Shown here: positions 55,039 through 62,904 of the stretch, piece by piece | Layout: each line of letters starts with the position of its first letter | How positions within the stretch are numbered: the first letter of the stretch is position 1 | Notes under the pieces: model-generated | What the model was told of the DNA's origin: nothing | Seen by the model: only the letters and a program-made list of their open reading frames with translations | Databases searched by the model: none | DNA from: Bradyrhizobium semiaridum | Lineage (GTDB): Bacteria > Pseudomonadota > Alphaproteobacteria > Rhizobiales > Xanthobacteraceae | Assembly (NCBI RefSeq): GCF_020329505.1 | Contig: NZ_JAGKJJ010000006.1 | Span: 186,001 to 250,000, forward strand | Reading direction: 5' to 3' | Length of the DNA: 64,000 nucleotides | Position numbers and translations under genes: made by a program

Positions 55039-56016
55039 CTACGGCCGCCGCGTCCAATGCTCGGCGTTGACGGCGCCGACGGGGCTTTCGCCGGCGATGA
55101 TCCTTGCGACCTGGCGCACCGTCTCAGACGATTGATGCTCGATCGCCTGTGGCGTCAGTCCGCCGACATGCGGCGTCGCGATCACATTGGGCAGCCTTGC
55201 AAGCTCCGGCGTCGGCATCTGGTCCGGCGCGCGGCCGACGTCGAGCGCTGCGCCGGCGATGCGGCCATCCCGTAGCGCCGCGGCGAGCGCGGTCTCGTCG
55301 ACGAGGTTGCCGCGTGACAAATTGATGAAGACAGCGTGCTTCCGCATTCGCGCCAGCGCCGCCTGCCCGATCAGGTTTTCGGTATGCTCATTGGCGATCG
55401 CAAGGCACACGACATAATTTGCGCGCGCCAGCAGATCGTCGAGCGGCAGATGCCGGATCGCGGCGTCGTCGATCCTGACGAACGGATCGGCGACCAGCAC
55501 CTCCATATCCAGCACTTTCGCGATGCCGGCGAGATAGCGGCCGATGCTGCCATAGCCGATGATACCGATCGTGCTGCCGGCCAGTTGCCGGCCCATCACG
55601 ACCTCGGGCTGCTTCCCGCCGTGATAGTCCGCTGTGGCACGCGAGACACCGCGCGACAGGTCGATCATGAAGCCGAGCGCGAGCTCGGCGACAGACTGCA
55701 CGAAGCCCGGGCTCGCTCGCGTCACCAGCACGCCCATGGCGGAGGCCGCCGCGACATCGACGTTGCGGATGTCGACGGCACAGCGCACGAAGGCGCGCAG
55801 CTTTGGCAGACGTGGGAAGATTTCGCCGGGGCCTGCGGTCATCCGGTCGGCGACGATGATGTCAGCATCTTCAGCGGCCCTCACCAGCGCGATCGCATCG
55901 AGCGCCGCATCACCCTCGTGCAGCTTGACGTCGGCGAGCGCGCGCAGGCCGGCCAGACTGCGCTCGCCGTAATAGTTGCGGCGCATCTGCGGGGTATGGG
56001 TAAGCAGGACCTTCAC
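55039..56016 (-). CDS. D-isomer-specific 2-hydroxyacid dehydrogenase
   Basis: 325 residues from GTG 56016. NAD-binding GSTIGIIGYGSIGRYLAGIA (about 142-161) with D in LVADPF for the ribose. Catalytic arginine in INLSRGNLVDE, histidine in VIATPHVGGLTPQA, with the glutamate between. Resembles phosphoglycerate dehydrogenase-like and glyoxylate/hydroxypyruvate reductases. It is 12 bases after the TRAP permease gene, so it probably oxidises or reduces the hydroxy- or keto-acid taken up. Confidence 0.92.
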   Translation of the reverse strand: MKVLLTHTPQMRRNYYGERSLAGLRALADVKLHEGDAALDAIALVRAAEDADIIVADRMTAGPGEIFPRLPKLRAFVRCAVDIRNVDVAAASAMGVLVTRASPGFVQSVAELALGFMIDLSRGVSRATADYHGGKQPEVVMGRQLAGSTIGIIGYGSIGRYLAGIAKVLDMEVLVADPFVRIDDAAIRHLPLDDLLARANYVVCLAIANEHTENLIGQAALARMRKHAVFINLSRGNLVDETALAAALRDGRIAGAALDVGRAPDQMPTPELARLPNVIATPHVGGLTPQAIEHQSSETVRQVARIIAGESPVGAVNAEHWTRRP

Positions 56017-56028
56017 GATGTTCCGTCC

Positions 56029-57885
56029 CTAATAGCCCATCGCATGCGGCAGCGCCGTGCTGATGAACGGCACGAAGGCGATCACCAGCAGGCACAGCAG
56101 CAGCAGGCCGAGATAGCCCATGATCGGCTTGATGGTCTGCTCGATCGGCACGTTGCCGATCAGGCAGGCGCCGTAGAGCCCGAGACCAAGTGGCGGCGCA
56201 AAGAGTCCGAGCCCCATCGAGATCACCAGCACGACGCCGAAATGCAGGGGATCGATGCCGAGCTTGACGGCGACCGGCAGCAGCAGCGGCCCGAAGATGA
56301 TCAGCGCTGCGGCACCCTCCAGCACGGAGCCCATCACCACCAGCACCACGATCGACATCAGCATGAACAGCCAGACGCCATGGCTGCCCGAGATCGCCAG
56401 CATGAAGTCGCCGACCTCATGCGGCACCTGCTGCAGCGTCAGAATGAAGGCAAGCGATTGCGCCGCCGCGACGATGAACAGCACCAGGCCCGAGCGCGTC
56501 GCCGATTGCACGAAGCAGTGTGCGAGGCTCCTCATGCCGAGCTCGCGGAACAAGAGGCTGCCGACGGCGATAGCGTAGACGGCAGCGAAGGCCGAGATTT
56601 CGGTCGCGGTGGCGAAGCCGCTCTTGAAGCCGAAGAAGATCATGAAGATCAGCCCGAACGAGGCGATCGCGCCGGTCCACAGGCCCGACACTGCCGCACG
56701 CGGCTCGGCGGCTTCGGCTGCCGCAGTTCGCTTGCCGAAGATGATCGACACCACGATCAGCGCCAGCGCCATCAGGGCGGCCGGCAGCATGCCGGCGACG
56801 AACAGGCCGCCGATCGAGAGGTTGGCGACGAAGCCGAGGATGATCAAATTGATGCAGGGCGGGATCGTCTCCGCCATCACCGCGGAGGCCGCGAGCAGCG
56901 CCACCGCGCCGCCCGGGTTCTGCCGCGAGCGCCGCGCCGCCGGGATCAGGACCGAACCGACCGCCGCGACGTCGGCCATCTTCGAGCCCGAGATGCCCGA
57001 GAACAGCACCATCGACAGCACCATCACGACATTGAGCCCGCCGCGCATCTTGCCGACCGCGCGCTGCAACAGCTCGATCAGCCGCACCGACATGCCATTG
57101 GCTTCCATCAAATAGCCGACCAGGATGAAGAACGGGATCGCCAGCAGCACGAAATTGTCGATGCCGCGCGCCATCTGCTGGGCGAAGATCACGCCGGGCA
57201 GCGTGCCCTCGACCCAGATGAAGATCAGCGCCGCCAGCGCCAGCGCGAATCCGATCGGCAGGCCGCCGAACAACGTCAGGAAAAAGCCGACCAGCATCAG
57301 CGCCTGCGATGACGGCACCGTCTCCGGTGCCAGCGCATCCCAGGCGAGATAGAGCACGGCGATGACCGCCGTCGCGACGATGCCCGCGATCATGTCGCGT
57401 AGCGAACGGCCGCAGAGGATCTCGAGCGCGAAGACCGTCATGAACACCGCGCCGACGCCCATCGGATAGAATGTCCATTCCAGCGGCAGGCCGGAGCCTG
57501 ATGTTTGCCCGGTAGTCAGCCAGCCCATCTTCAGCGCGTTGAAGGCGACATAGGCCGAGATGATGGTGACGAGCAGCGCGCCGACGGCGTCGACCACGCG
57601 CCGCACGCCCGACGGCAGCATGTCGACGAAGAAGGCGACGCCGAGGTTCTCGCTGCGTGCCAGCGCGCTGGCTGCGCCGAAGAAGCTGGAGCCGACCATC
57701 AGACCGCGGGCGACGTCGTCGGACCACTCGACCGGGGCATTGAACAGGAAGCGGGCCAGCACCGAGACGCAGACCACGAGGAGATCGGCGGCGAGCAGGA
57801 TCGCGGCGATCGCATCGCTGACGGCGACCAGCGGCGCCGTGATCCGAGAGCCGCTGCGGCTTTCGGCGACTGCGGCGACCGACAT
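56029..57885 (-). CDS. TRAP transporter, fused small (DctQ) and large (DctM) permease
   Basis: 618 residues. Residues about 1-175 are DctQ with four hydrophobic segments (LLAADLLVVCVSVLARFLF, WSDDVARGLMVGSSFFGAA). After a linker, residues about 190-618 are DctM: LMLVGFFLTLFGGLPIGFAL, VEGTLPGVIFAQQMARGIDNF and SGISGSKMADVAAVGSVLIP, the SGS-type substrate site, plus twelve or so membrane segments. A known fusion in the sialic-acid-type TRAPs. Four bases after dctP. Confidence 0.93.
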   Translation of the reverse strand: MSVAAVAESRSGSRITAPLVAVSDAIAAILLAADLLVVCVSVLARFLFNAPVEWSDDVARGLMVGSSFFGAASALARSENLGVAFFVDMLPSGVRRVVDAVGALLVTIISAYVAFNALKMGWLTTGQTSGSGLPLEWTFYPMGVGAVFMTVFALEILCGRSLRDMIAGIVATAVIAVLYLAWDALAPETVPSSQALMLVGFFLTLFGGLPIGFALALAALIFIWVEGTLPGVIFAQQMARGIDNFVLLAIPFFILVGYLMEANGMSVRLIELLQRAVGKMRGGLNVVMVLSMVLFSGISGSKMADVAAVGSVLIPAARRSRQNPGGAVALLAASAVMAETIPPCINLIILGFVANLSIGGLFVAGMLPAALMALALIVVSIIFGKRTAAAEAAEPRAAVSGLWTGAIASFGLIFMIFFGFKSGFATATEISAFAAVYAIAVGSLLFRELGMRSLAHCFVQSATRSGLVLFIVAAAQSLAFILTLQQVPHEVGDFMLAISGSHGVWLFMLMSIVVLVVMGSVLEGAAALIIFGPLLLPVAVKLGIDPLHFGVVLVISMGLGLFAPPLGLGLYGACLIGNVPIEQTIKPIMGYLGLLLLCLLVIAFVPFISTALPHAMGY

Positions 57886-57889
57886 CGGC

Positions 57890-58921
57890 TCAGGCCTGGG
57901 TAGCGCGGATCATGTCGATCACGGCCTTCGCCTCGGGCCGTGCCTTGATGAAATTGTCGGTCTGCGGCAGCACGCGCTTGCGGAACGCCTCCTTGTCGCA
58001 TTCGACCACGGTGACGCCCTTCTCGATCAGCGTCGCCTGCGCCTCCTTCTCGACCGCAAGGCCGTGCGCGCGGGTGTCGGCCGCGGCCTTCTTCGCGGCA
58101 TCGAGGAAACCCTCGCGCAGCTTGGGGTCCATGCGGTTGAAAGTGGTATCGCTGAAATACACCGCGAGCGGCGAGAAGATGTGCTGGGTCAGCGCATAAT
58201 GCTTAGAGGTCTCGTAGAACTTGCTGGCTAGAATGGTCGGCGGATCGTGCTCGAGGCCGTCGAGCACGCCGGCTTGCAAGGCCGTGTAGATCTCGCCGAA
58301 CGCCAGCGGCGTCGCCGCCGCACCCATCAGGCGCAGGCATTCGGTGATGATCGGATTGGGCAGCGTGCGGATCTTCAGGCCGGCGAGATCCTCCGGCGTC
58401 TTCACCGGCTTCTTCGCCAGCACGCTGCGCGCGCCGAAATTATAGGCCCAGGCGATGATGCGGATGCCCGCACCCTTCTGCAGCGCATCCTCGATCGGCT
58501 TCGCGGCGCCGGCGTCGAACGCCTTGGTCTGCTGCTGGAAGCTGGTGAAGAGGTAGCCGAGGTCGAAGGTGCCGACCAGCGGCACGAGATTGGCCGAGAT
58601 CGACGAGCCCGACACCATCAAATCGATGACGCCGAGCTTCACCGAGTTGATGACATCGATCTCCTGGCCGAGCTGGTTGTCGGGGAAGAACGTGACGTCG
58701 ATCTGGCCGCCGAGCCCGTTGGCTTTGATCTGCCTCACGAGGTTGTCGTAGTAGACACGGCCGTTGGCGTATTTCGGATCGTTGGGCAGCGAGGACGAGC
58801 AGCGCATCTTCATGGCCGCGGCTTCGGCACGGCCGATCAGCGCGGGAGCGGCGGCGAGCCACGCGCCGGCTGCGACTGACGACTGCAAGACTAGACGGCG
58901 GCTCGCGCGCTTGGTCGTCAT
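57890..58921 (-). CDS. TRAP transporter substrate-binding protein (DctP)
   Basis: 343 residues. Signal region MTTKRASRRLVLQSSVAAGAW with a twin-arginine, suggesting Tat export. Mature part has the DctP features: VRQIKANGLGGQIDVTFFPD, GQEIDVINSVKLGVIDLMV, and the carboxylate-binding arginine in LAGLKIRTLPNPIITECL. It captures an organic acid, often a sugar acid, and passes it to the DctQM protein. First gene of the module; its start faces the operator at 59022. Confidence 0.93.
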   Translation of the reverse strand: MTTKRASRRLVLQSSVAAGAWLAAAPALIGRAEAAAMKMRCSSSLPNDPKYANGRVYYDNLVRQIKANGLGGQIDVTFFPDNQLGQEIDVINSVKLGVIDLMVSGSSISANLVPLVGTFDLGYLFTSFQQQTKAFDAGAAKPIEDALQKGAGIRIIAWAYNFGARSVLAKKPVKTPEDLAGLKIRTLPNPIITECLRLMGAAATPLAFGEIYTALQAGVLDGLEHDPPTILASKFYETSKHYALTQHIFSPLAVYFSDTTFNRMDPKLREGFLDAAKKAAADTRAHGLAVEKEAQATLIEKGVTVVECDKEAFRKRVLPQTDNFIKARPEAKAVIDMIRATQA

Positions 58922-59021
58922 GGTGCTCCTCCCCAGGAACAGTCGGCTAACGCATTGTTTGCCCGCCGCGTTCGACCTGTCGCGTAGGACTTGGCGAGCT
59001 TGGCAGCCTTGTTGTCATAAT

Positions 59022-59040
59022 GTATGACAAAAGGAGGTGG
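59022..59040. promoter_or_regulatory. FadR/GntR-type operator
   Basis: TTGTCATA-ATG-TATGACAA, perfect 8-bp arms around three bases. Located 101 bases upstream of dctP and 99 bases upstream of the regulator. The NTGTNATNANAN-like shape fits FCD-type GntR regulators. Confidence 0.8.
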
Positions 59041-59138
59041 GTTGCGCAAGAGCGCAACGGGGGTTGCGCAGGGCGCAGCCGGATCTTGGAAGGGCGCGGC
59101 ACGACGGCAGCGCACGCTTCAGTCGCAGTGAGGCCCCG

Positions 59139-59882
59139 ATGTTCCAGACATCCAGTGCGTTGCATCGGAATGTCCACAGCCAGGTCGCCGACCGCGTCGG
59201 CAGCAGCATCGTGCGCGGCGAGATCGGCGTCGGCGAGGCGCTGCCGCCGGAAATGCAGATTTGCGAGATGATGGATGTCAGCCGCACCGTGGTGCGCGAG
59301 GCGATCCGCACCCTCACCGGCAAGGGCCTGATCGAATCGCGGCCGAAGAGCGGCACGCGGGTGCGTCCGCCCCAGCAGTGGAACCAGCTCGATCCCGACG
59401 TGCTACGCTGGCATCTCGAAACCGCCGACATCGACCGCTATCTGGCAAAGCTGTTCCAGCTGCGCACCGCAGTCGAGCCCGGCGCCGCGGCACTGGCGGC
59501 CGTGCACGCCGCCGAGGACGACATCGCGCGCATCCGCGCCGGTTGCGACGGCATGGACGCGGCTGAAACCAACGAGGCGTTCGTCGCGGCCGACATCGCC
59601 TTCCACCAGTCGATCTATTTCGCCACCCGCAACGAGTTCTTCTGGCCGATCGCGCAGATGTTCGAGATCACCCTGCGCCAGAGCTTTACGATTGCAGCGC
59701 CCGGCGCGCACCGTCCGCGCGCCCTGATCGAGCACCGCGCCGTGCTCGACGCCATCGCCACCGGCGATGCGGATGGCGCCCGCGACGCGACGGTGGTGCT
59801 GCTGCAGCACTCCGCCGACGATCTGGTACGGATCAGGGGCCGCGAGTTCGAGGCGCCGGCGCGGCCTGCCAAACGGCCGTGA
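59139..59882 (+). CDS. FadR-subfamily GntR transcriptional regulator (FCD domain)
   Basis: 247 residues from ATG 59139, with TGAGG upstream; the longer frame starting at 59037 encodes arginine-rich nonsense. Winged HTH at about 10-75: HSQVADRVGSSIVRGEIGVG and DVSRTVVREAIRTLTGKGLI, then the wing ESRPKSGTRV. FCD ligand domain from about 90, with metal-type residues in FVAADIAFHQSIYFATRN and LIEHRAVLDAIATGDADGA. Divergent from the TRAP and dehydrogenase genes with a perfect operator between, so it most likely controls them in response to the transported acid. Confidence 0.94.
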   Translation: MFQTSSALHRNVHSQVADRVGSSIVRGEIGVGEALPPEMQICEMMDVSRTVVREAIRTLTGKGLIESRPKSGTRVRPPQQWNQLDPDVLRWHLETADIDRYLAKLFQLRTAVEPGAAALAAVHAAEDDIARIRAGCDGMDAAETNEAFVAADIAFHQSIYFATRNEFFWPIAQMFEITLRQSFTIAAPGAHRPRALIEHRAVLDAIATGDADGARDATVVLLQHSADDLVRIRGREFEAPARPAKRP

Positions 59883-59911
59883 CGGTGAGGAGCACGCATA
59901 TCTCCCACTTC

Positions 59912-59937
59912 GTCGTCCTGACGAAAGCCAGGACGAC
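59912..59937 (+). terminator. hairpin after the GntR gene
   Basis: GTCGTCCTG (59912-59920), loop ACGAAAGC, CAGGACGAC (59929-59937), 29 bases after the stop. Perfect 9-bp stem. The CGAAAG loop form of this element is a common Bradyrhizobium intergenic hairpin. Confidence 0.6.
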
Positions 59938-60011
59938 ACGGAATTTGTTGCAGGGCTTGTGATGCCCGTGTGGACGGATCGGCAACTCACTTTTGGCACC
60001 AAATTCCATCT

Positions 60012-60118
60012 CGTCATTCCGGGACGCGCCGCTTGGCGCGAGCCCGGAATCCATTCATCCACCACGCTGCGGCGCGATGGATTCCGGGCTCGACGCTGCG
60101 CGTCGCCCCGGAATGACG
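60012..60118. repeat. dispersed palindromic element, GC-core family
   Basis: CGTCATTCCGGGACGCGCCG at the left and CGCCCCGGAATGACG at the right are complementary, with inner words GCCCGGAATCCAT and ATGGATTCCGGGC. Same plan as 24034-24118 (GTCAT-core-CCAT / ATGG-core-ATGAC). The 403 bases between the GntR stop and ccdA-like start hold this repeat and the hairpin before it; the promoter of the next gene should be in 60120-60280. Confidence 0.75.
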
Positions 60119-60285
60119 AATGAAGATTCGCCGACGATCCCGTCCCGGAACATCGAATGCCCAATCGGCGCCCTATGGCTCCGCACACGGGCCTGTGACC
60201 ATAGTTGAATGCGCCGGCGACGAAATTTCTGGATTGTTTAAGGCGTAGAGGCCATGACAGGAGAGTTACCTTCGAAGGTTGATTG

Positions 60286-61017
60286 ATGCACGACGTCTCG
60301 ATCCCGGCGGCGCTAATCGCCGGACTTGTCAGTTTCCTGTCGCCCTGCGTCCTGCCGCTGGTGCCGCCCTATCTGATCTATCTGACCGGCGCGACCATCG
60401 AGCAGGTCAACCAGGACGGCGCGACGGCGGCCTCCAAGCGCGCGGTGATGGCGGCGGCGCTGATGTTCGTGCTCGGCTTCTCCACCGTGTTCGTGGCGCT
60501 CGGCGCCAGCGCGTCGTTCGTCGGCGGCCTGGTGCGGGCCTGGTCGGCCGAGCTGTCGATCCTGGCCGGCATCGTCATCATCATCATGGGCCTGCACTTC
60601 CTCGGCATCACCCGGATCGGCCTTCTGATGCGCGAGGGGCGGATGACCGCACCAAAACCGGTCGGGCTGTGGGGCGCCTACGTGATGGGGCTGGCCTTCG
60701 CCTTCGGCTGGACGCCGTGCATCGGCCCGATCCTCGCCGCGATCCTCTCGATCGCCGCCGCCGAGGCCACGGTGACCAAGGGCGCCGGCCTGCTCGCGGT
60801 CTACTCGGCCGGGCTCGGCATCCCCTTCCTACTCGCGGCCTTCACGATCAAGCATTTCTCGTCGCTATTCGCGCGGATGAAGCGCCATCTCGACACCGTC
60901 GAGCGCGCCATGGGCGTGCTGATGGTGATCACCGGCATCGGCTTCCTGACCGGCGCGGTGTCAAACGTCAGCATCTGGCTGCTGGAGACCTTTCCGGCGC
61001 TGCAGAATATCGGGTAA
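60286..61017 (+). CDS. CcdA/DsbD-type cytochrome c biogenesis membrane protein
   Basis: 243 residues from ATG 60286 (a TTG codon before it is also in frame). Six hydrophobic segments in two inverted repeats. The redox cysteines are in LVSFLSPCVLPLVPPYLIYL (segment 1) and FAFGWTPCIGPILAAI (segment 4), the defining pair of CcdA. It carries electrons from cytoplasmic thioredoxin to periplasmic thiol partners needed for cytochrome c maturation. Stand-alone, no partner thioredoxin adjacent. Confidence 0.93.
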   Translation: MHDVSIPAALIAGLVSFLSPCVLPLVPPYLIYLTGATIEQVNQDGATAASKRAVMAAALMFVLGFSTVFVALGASASFVGGLVRAWSAELSILAGIVIIIMGLHFLGITRIGLLMREGRMTAPKPVGLWGAYVMGLAFAFGWTPCIGPILAAILSIAAAEATVTKGAGLLAVYSAGLGIPFLLAAFTIKHFSSLFARMKRHLDTVERAMGVLMVITGIGFLTGAVSNVSIWLLETFPALQNIG

Positions 61018-61027
61018 GGCCCCTCCT

Positions 61028-61110
61028 TCGTCATCGCGAGCGCAGCGAAGCAATCCATTCCACCGCATATACAGAGTGATGGATTGCTTGGCTTCGCTCG
61101 CCATCACGAC
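61028..61110. repeat. dispersed palindromic element, AT-core family
   Basis: GCGAAGCAATCCAT (about 61045-61058) pairs with ATGGATTGCTTGGC (about 61079-61092), flanked by GTCATCGCGAGCG and CGCTCGCCATCACGAC. Shares words with 14832-14920 and 9785-9858. Directly follows the ccdA-like stop. Confidence 0.75.
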
Positions 61111-61211
61111 AAGTGTTGCTCCTTCGCGCGTGCACACCTCTCCCCGCTGGCTTTTGGCTGCGCGATGTCGGACTATTTCCCCGCGCAGACTCGCGAGGAG
61201 ATACCGGAGCA

Positions 61212-62891
61212 ATGGGCCAGGATCATCCGACACACAGTTGGCCGGTCTTCCGTTCGCTCGCCGGTTTCCGGCCGAGCGATCTGCCGGGTGACCTGATCGC
61301 GGGCCTGACATTGGCGGCGATCGCAATCCCCGAACAGATGGCGACGGCGCGGCTCGGCGGTTTCTCGCCGCAGATCGGCTTCTTCGCCTTTATCGCCGGC
61401 TCGATCGGCTTTGCGTTGTTCGGCGCCAACCGTTTCCTGTCCTGCGGCGCCGATTCCACCATCACGCCGATCTTCGCCGGCGGGCTGGCGCTGATGGCAA
61501 CCGCCGGCTCGCCCGACTATCAGTCGCTCGCGATGGCGCTGGCGATTTTGGTCGGCGCGATCATGGTCGGCGGCAGCCTATTCCGCCTGGGCTGGGTCGC
61601 CAACCTCTTGTCGACGCCGGTGACGGTCGGCTTCCTCGCCGGCATCTCCGTGCACATCCTGGTCTCGCAACTGCCCGGCGTGCTCGGCGTGACCACGCCG
61701 GACGGGCCCACACTGTACAAGCTCGGCGTTCTCGCCGAGAAGATCGGCCAGACCAACCCCTATACGGTCGCGATCGGTCTCGGCGTGCTGGCGCTGGTCG
61801 CCGGCTCGGAGAAGATCAGCGCGCGGATCCCGGGCGCGCTGATCGGCCTCGTCGCGGCGACCGTCGCTGTCATCGCCGGCCATCTCGAAAGCAAGGGCGT
61901 CAAGGTGGTCGGCGCCGTCCCCGCGAGATTGCCGATGCCATCGCTTCCCGAGGTCGCGCCGGAGCGCTGGATCAAATTGCTATCGCTGGCGCTGCTGATC
62001 GCGGTGGTCGTGATGGTGCAGACCGCCGCGACGACGCGCTCGTTCCTGTCGGACCCCGACAAGCCGGCAGATGTCGACCGCGACTTCCTCGGTGCCGGCG
62101 CCGGCAGCGTGCTCTCCGGCCTGTTCGGCGCCTTTCCGGTCAACGCCTCGCCGCCGCGCACCGGGATCGTGTCGGAGACCGGCGGGCGGACCCAGCTTGC
62201 CGGGCTGTTCGCCGCGGCGATCGTGCTCACGCTGCTGGCATTCGGCGCGACGCTTTTGCAGTACGTGCCGGATGCAGCGCTGGGCGGCGTTCTGCTGTTC
62301 GTCGCGCTGCGCATCATCCGCGTAACGCAGATCGTCACCATCTTCCGGCAGTCGTTCTATGAATTCCTGCTGGTGGTGGCGACGGCGGCGGCGATCATCG
62401 TGCTGCCGATCGAGCAAGGTGTCACTGTCGGCATTGCGCTGTCGCTGCTGCACGGCATCTGGACCACGACACGGGGTGGGCTGGTCGAGTTCGTGCACCT
62501 GCCCGGCACCACGATCTGGTGGCCGGCGGGCCATGTCACCGGCGAACGCAAGGCCGGCATCGCCGTCGTCGGCCTGCAGGCGCCGCTGTCGTTCCTCAAC
62601 GCCGAAGGTTTCCACAGCGACGTGCTCAAGACGATCGGCAGGTCGCCGAAGCCGCATCTGCTCGTGATCGAGGCCAGCGGCGTGATCGAGATCGATTTCA
62701 CCGCGGCGCAGGCGCTGCACGATCTGTTCCGCGAATGCCTCGAGCAGGACGTGACGGTCGCCGTCGCCCGGCTCGAATCGACCCGCGCACAGGATGCGTT
62801 CGAGCGCTTCCGCCTCTACGATGTCCTGCCGAGAGACCATGTCTTCCGCAGCGTCGATGAAGCGGTGCGCGCATTGGGCGAAGCGAGCTGA
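61212..62891 (+). CDS. SulP-family anion transporter with STAS domain
   Basis: 559 residues from ATG 61212, with CGGAG upstream; the longer frame from 61113 crosses the repeat region. Begins with DLPGDLIAGLTLAAIAIPEQMA, the SulP signature (about 22-43), followed by ten to fourteen membrane segments; AGAGSVLSGLFGAFPVNASP is the second conserved block. C-terminal STAS domain from about residue 440 (GIAVVGLQAPLSFLNAEGF, LVIEASGVIEIDFTAAQALHDL). Transports sulfate, bicarbonate or another anion; not decided by sequence. Confidence 0.93.
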   Translation: MGQDHPTHSWPVFRSLAGFRPSDLPGDLIAGLTLAAIAIPEQMATARLGGFSPQIGFFAFIAGSIGFALFGANRFLSCGADSTITPIFAGGLALMATAGSPDYQSLAMALAILVGAIMVGGSLFRLGWVANLLSTPVTVGFLAGISVHILVSQLPGVLGVTTPDGPTLYKLGVLAEKIGQTNPYTVAIGLGVLALVAGSEKISARIPGALIGLVAATVAVIAGHLESKGVKVVGAVPARLPMPSLPEVAPERWIKLLSLALLIAVVVMVQTAATTRSFLSDPDKPADVDRDFLGAGAGSVLSGLFGAFPVNASPPRTGIVSETGGRTQLAGLFAAAIVLTLLAFGATLLQYVPDAALGGVLLFVALRIIRVTQIVTIFRQSFYEFLLVVATAAAIIVLPIEQGVTVGIALSLLHGIWTTTRGGLVEFVHLPGTTIWWPAGHVTGERKAGIAVVGLQAPLSFLNAEGFHSDVLKTIGRSPKPHLLVIEASGVIEIDFTAAQALHDLFRECLEQDVTVAVARLESTRAQDAFERFRLYDVLPRDHVFRSVDEAVRALGEAS

Positions 62892-62904
62892 ATGCTCGAC
62901 GCAT

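Noticed and set aside
55336..57312. 658-codon plus-strand frame antisense to the TRAP permease
   Set aside because: Translation is dominated by D, E, R, Q, H, typical of the complement of hydrophobic membrane codons.
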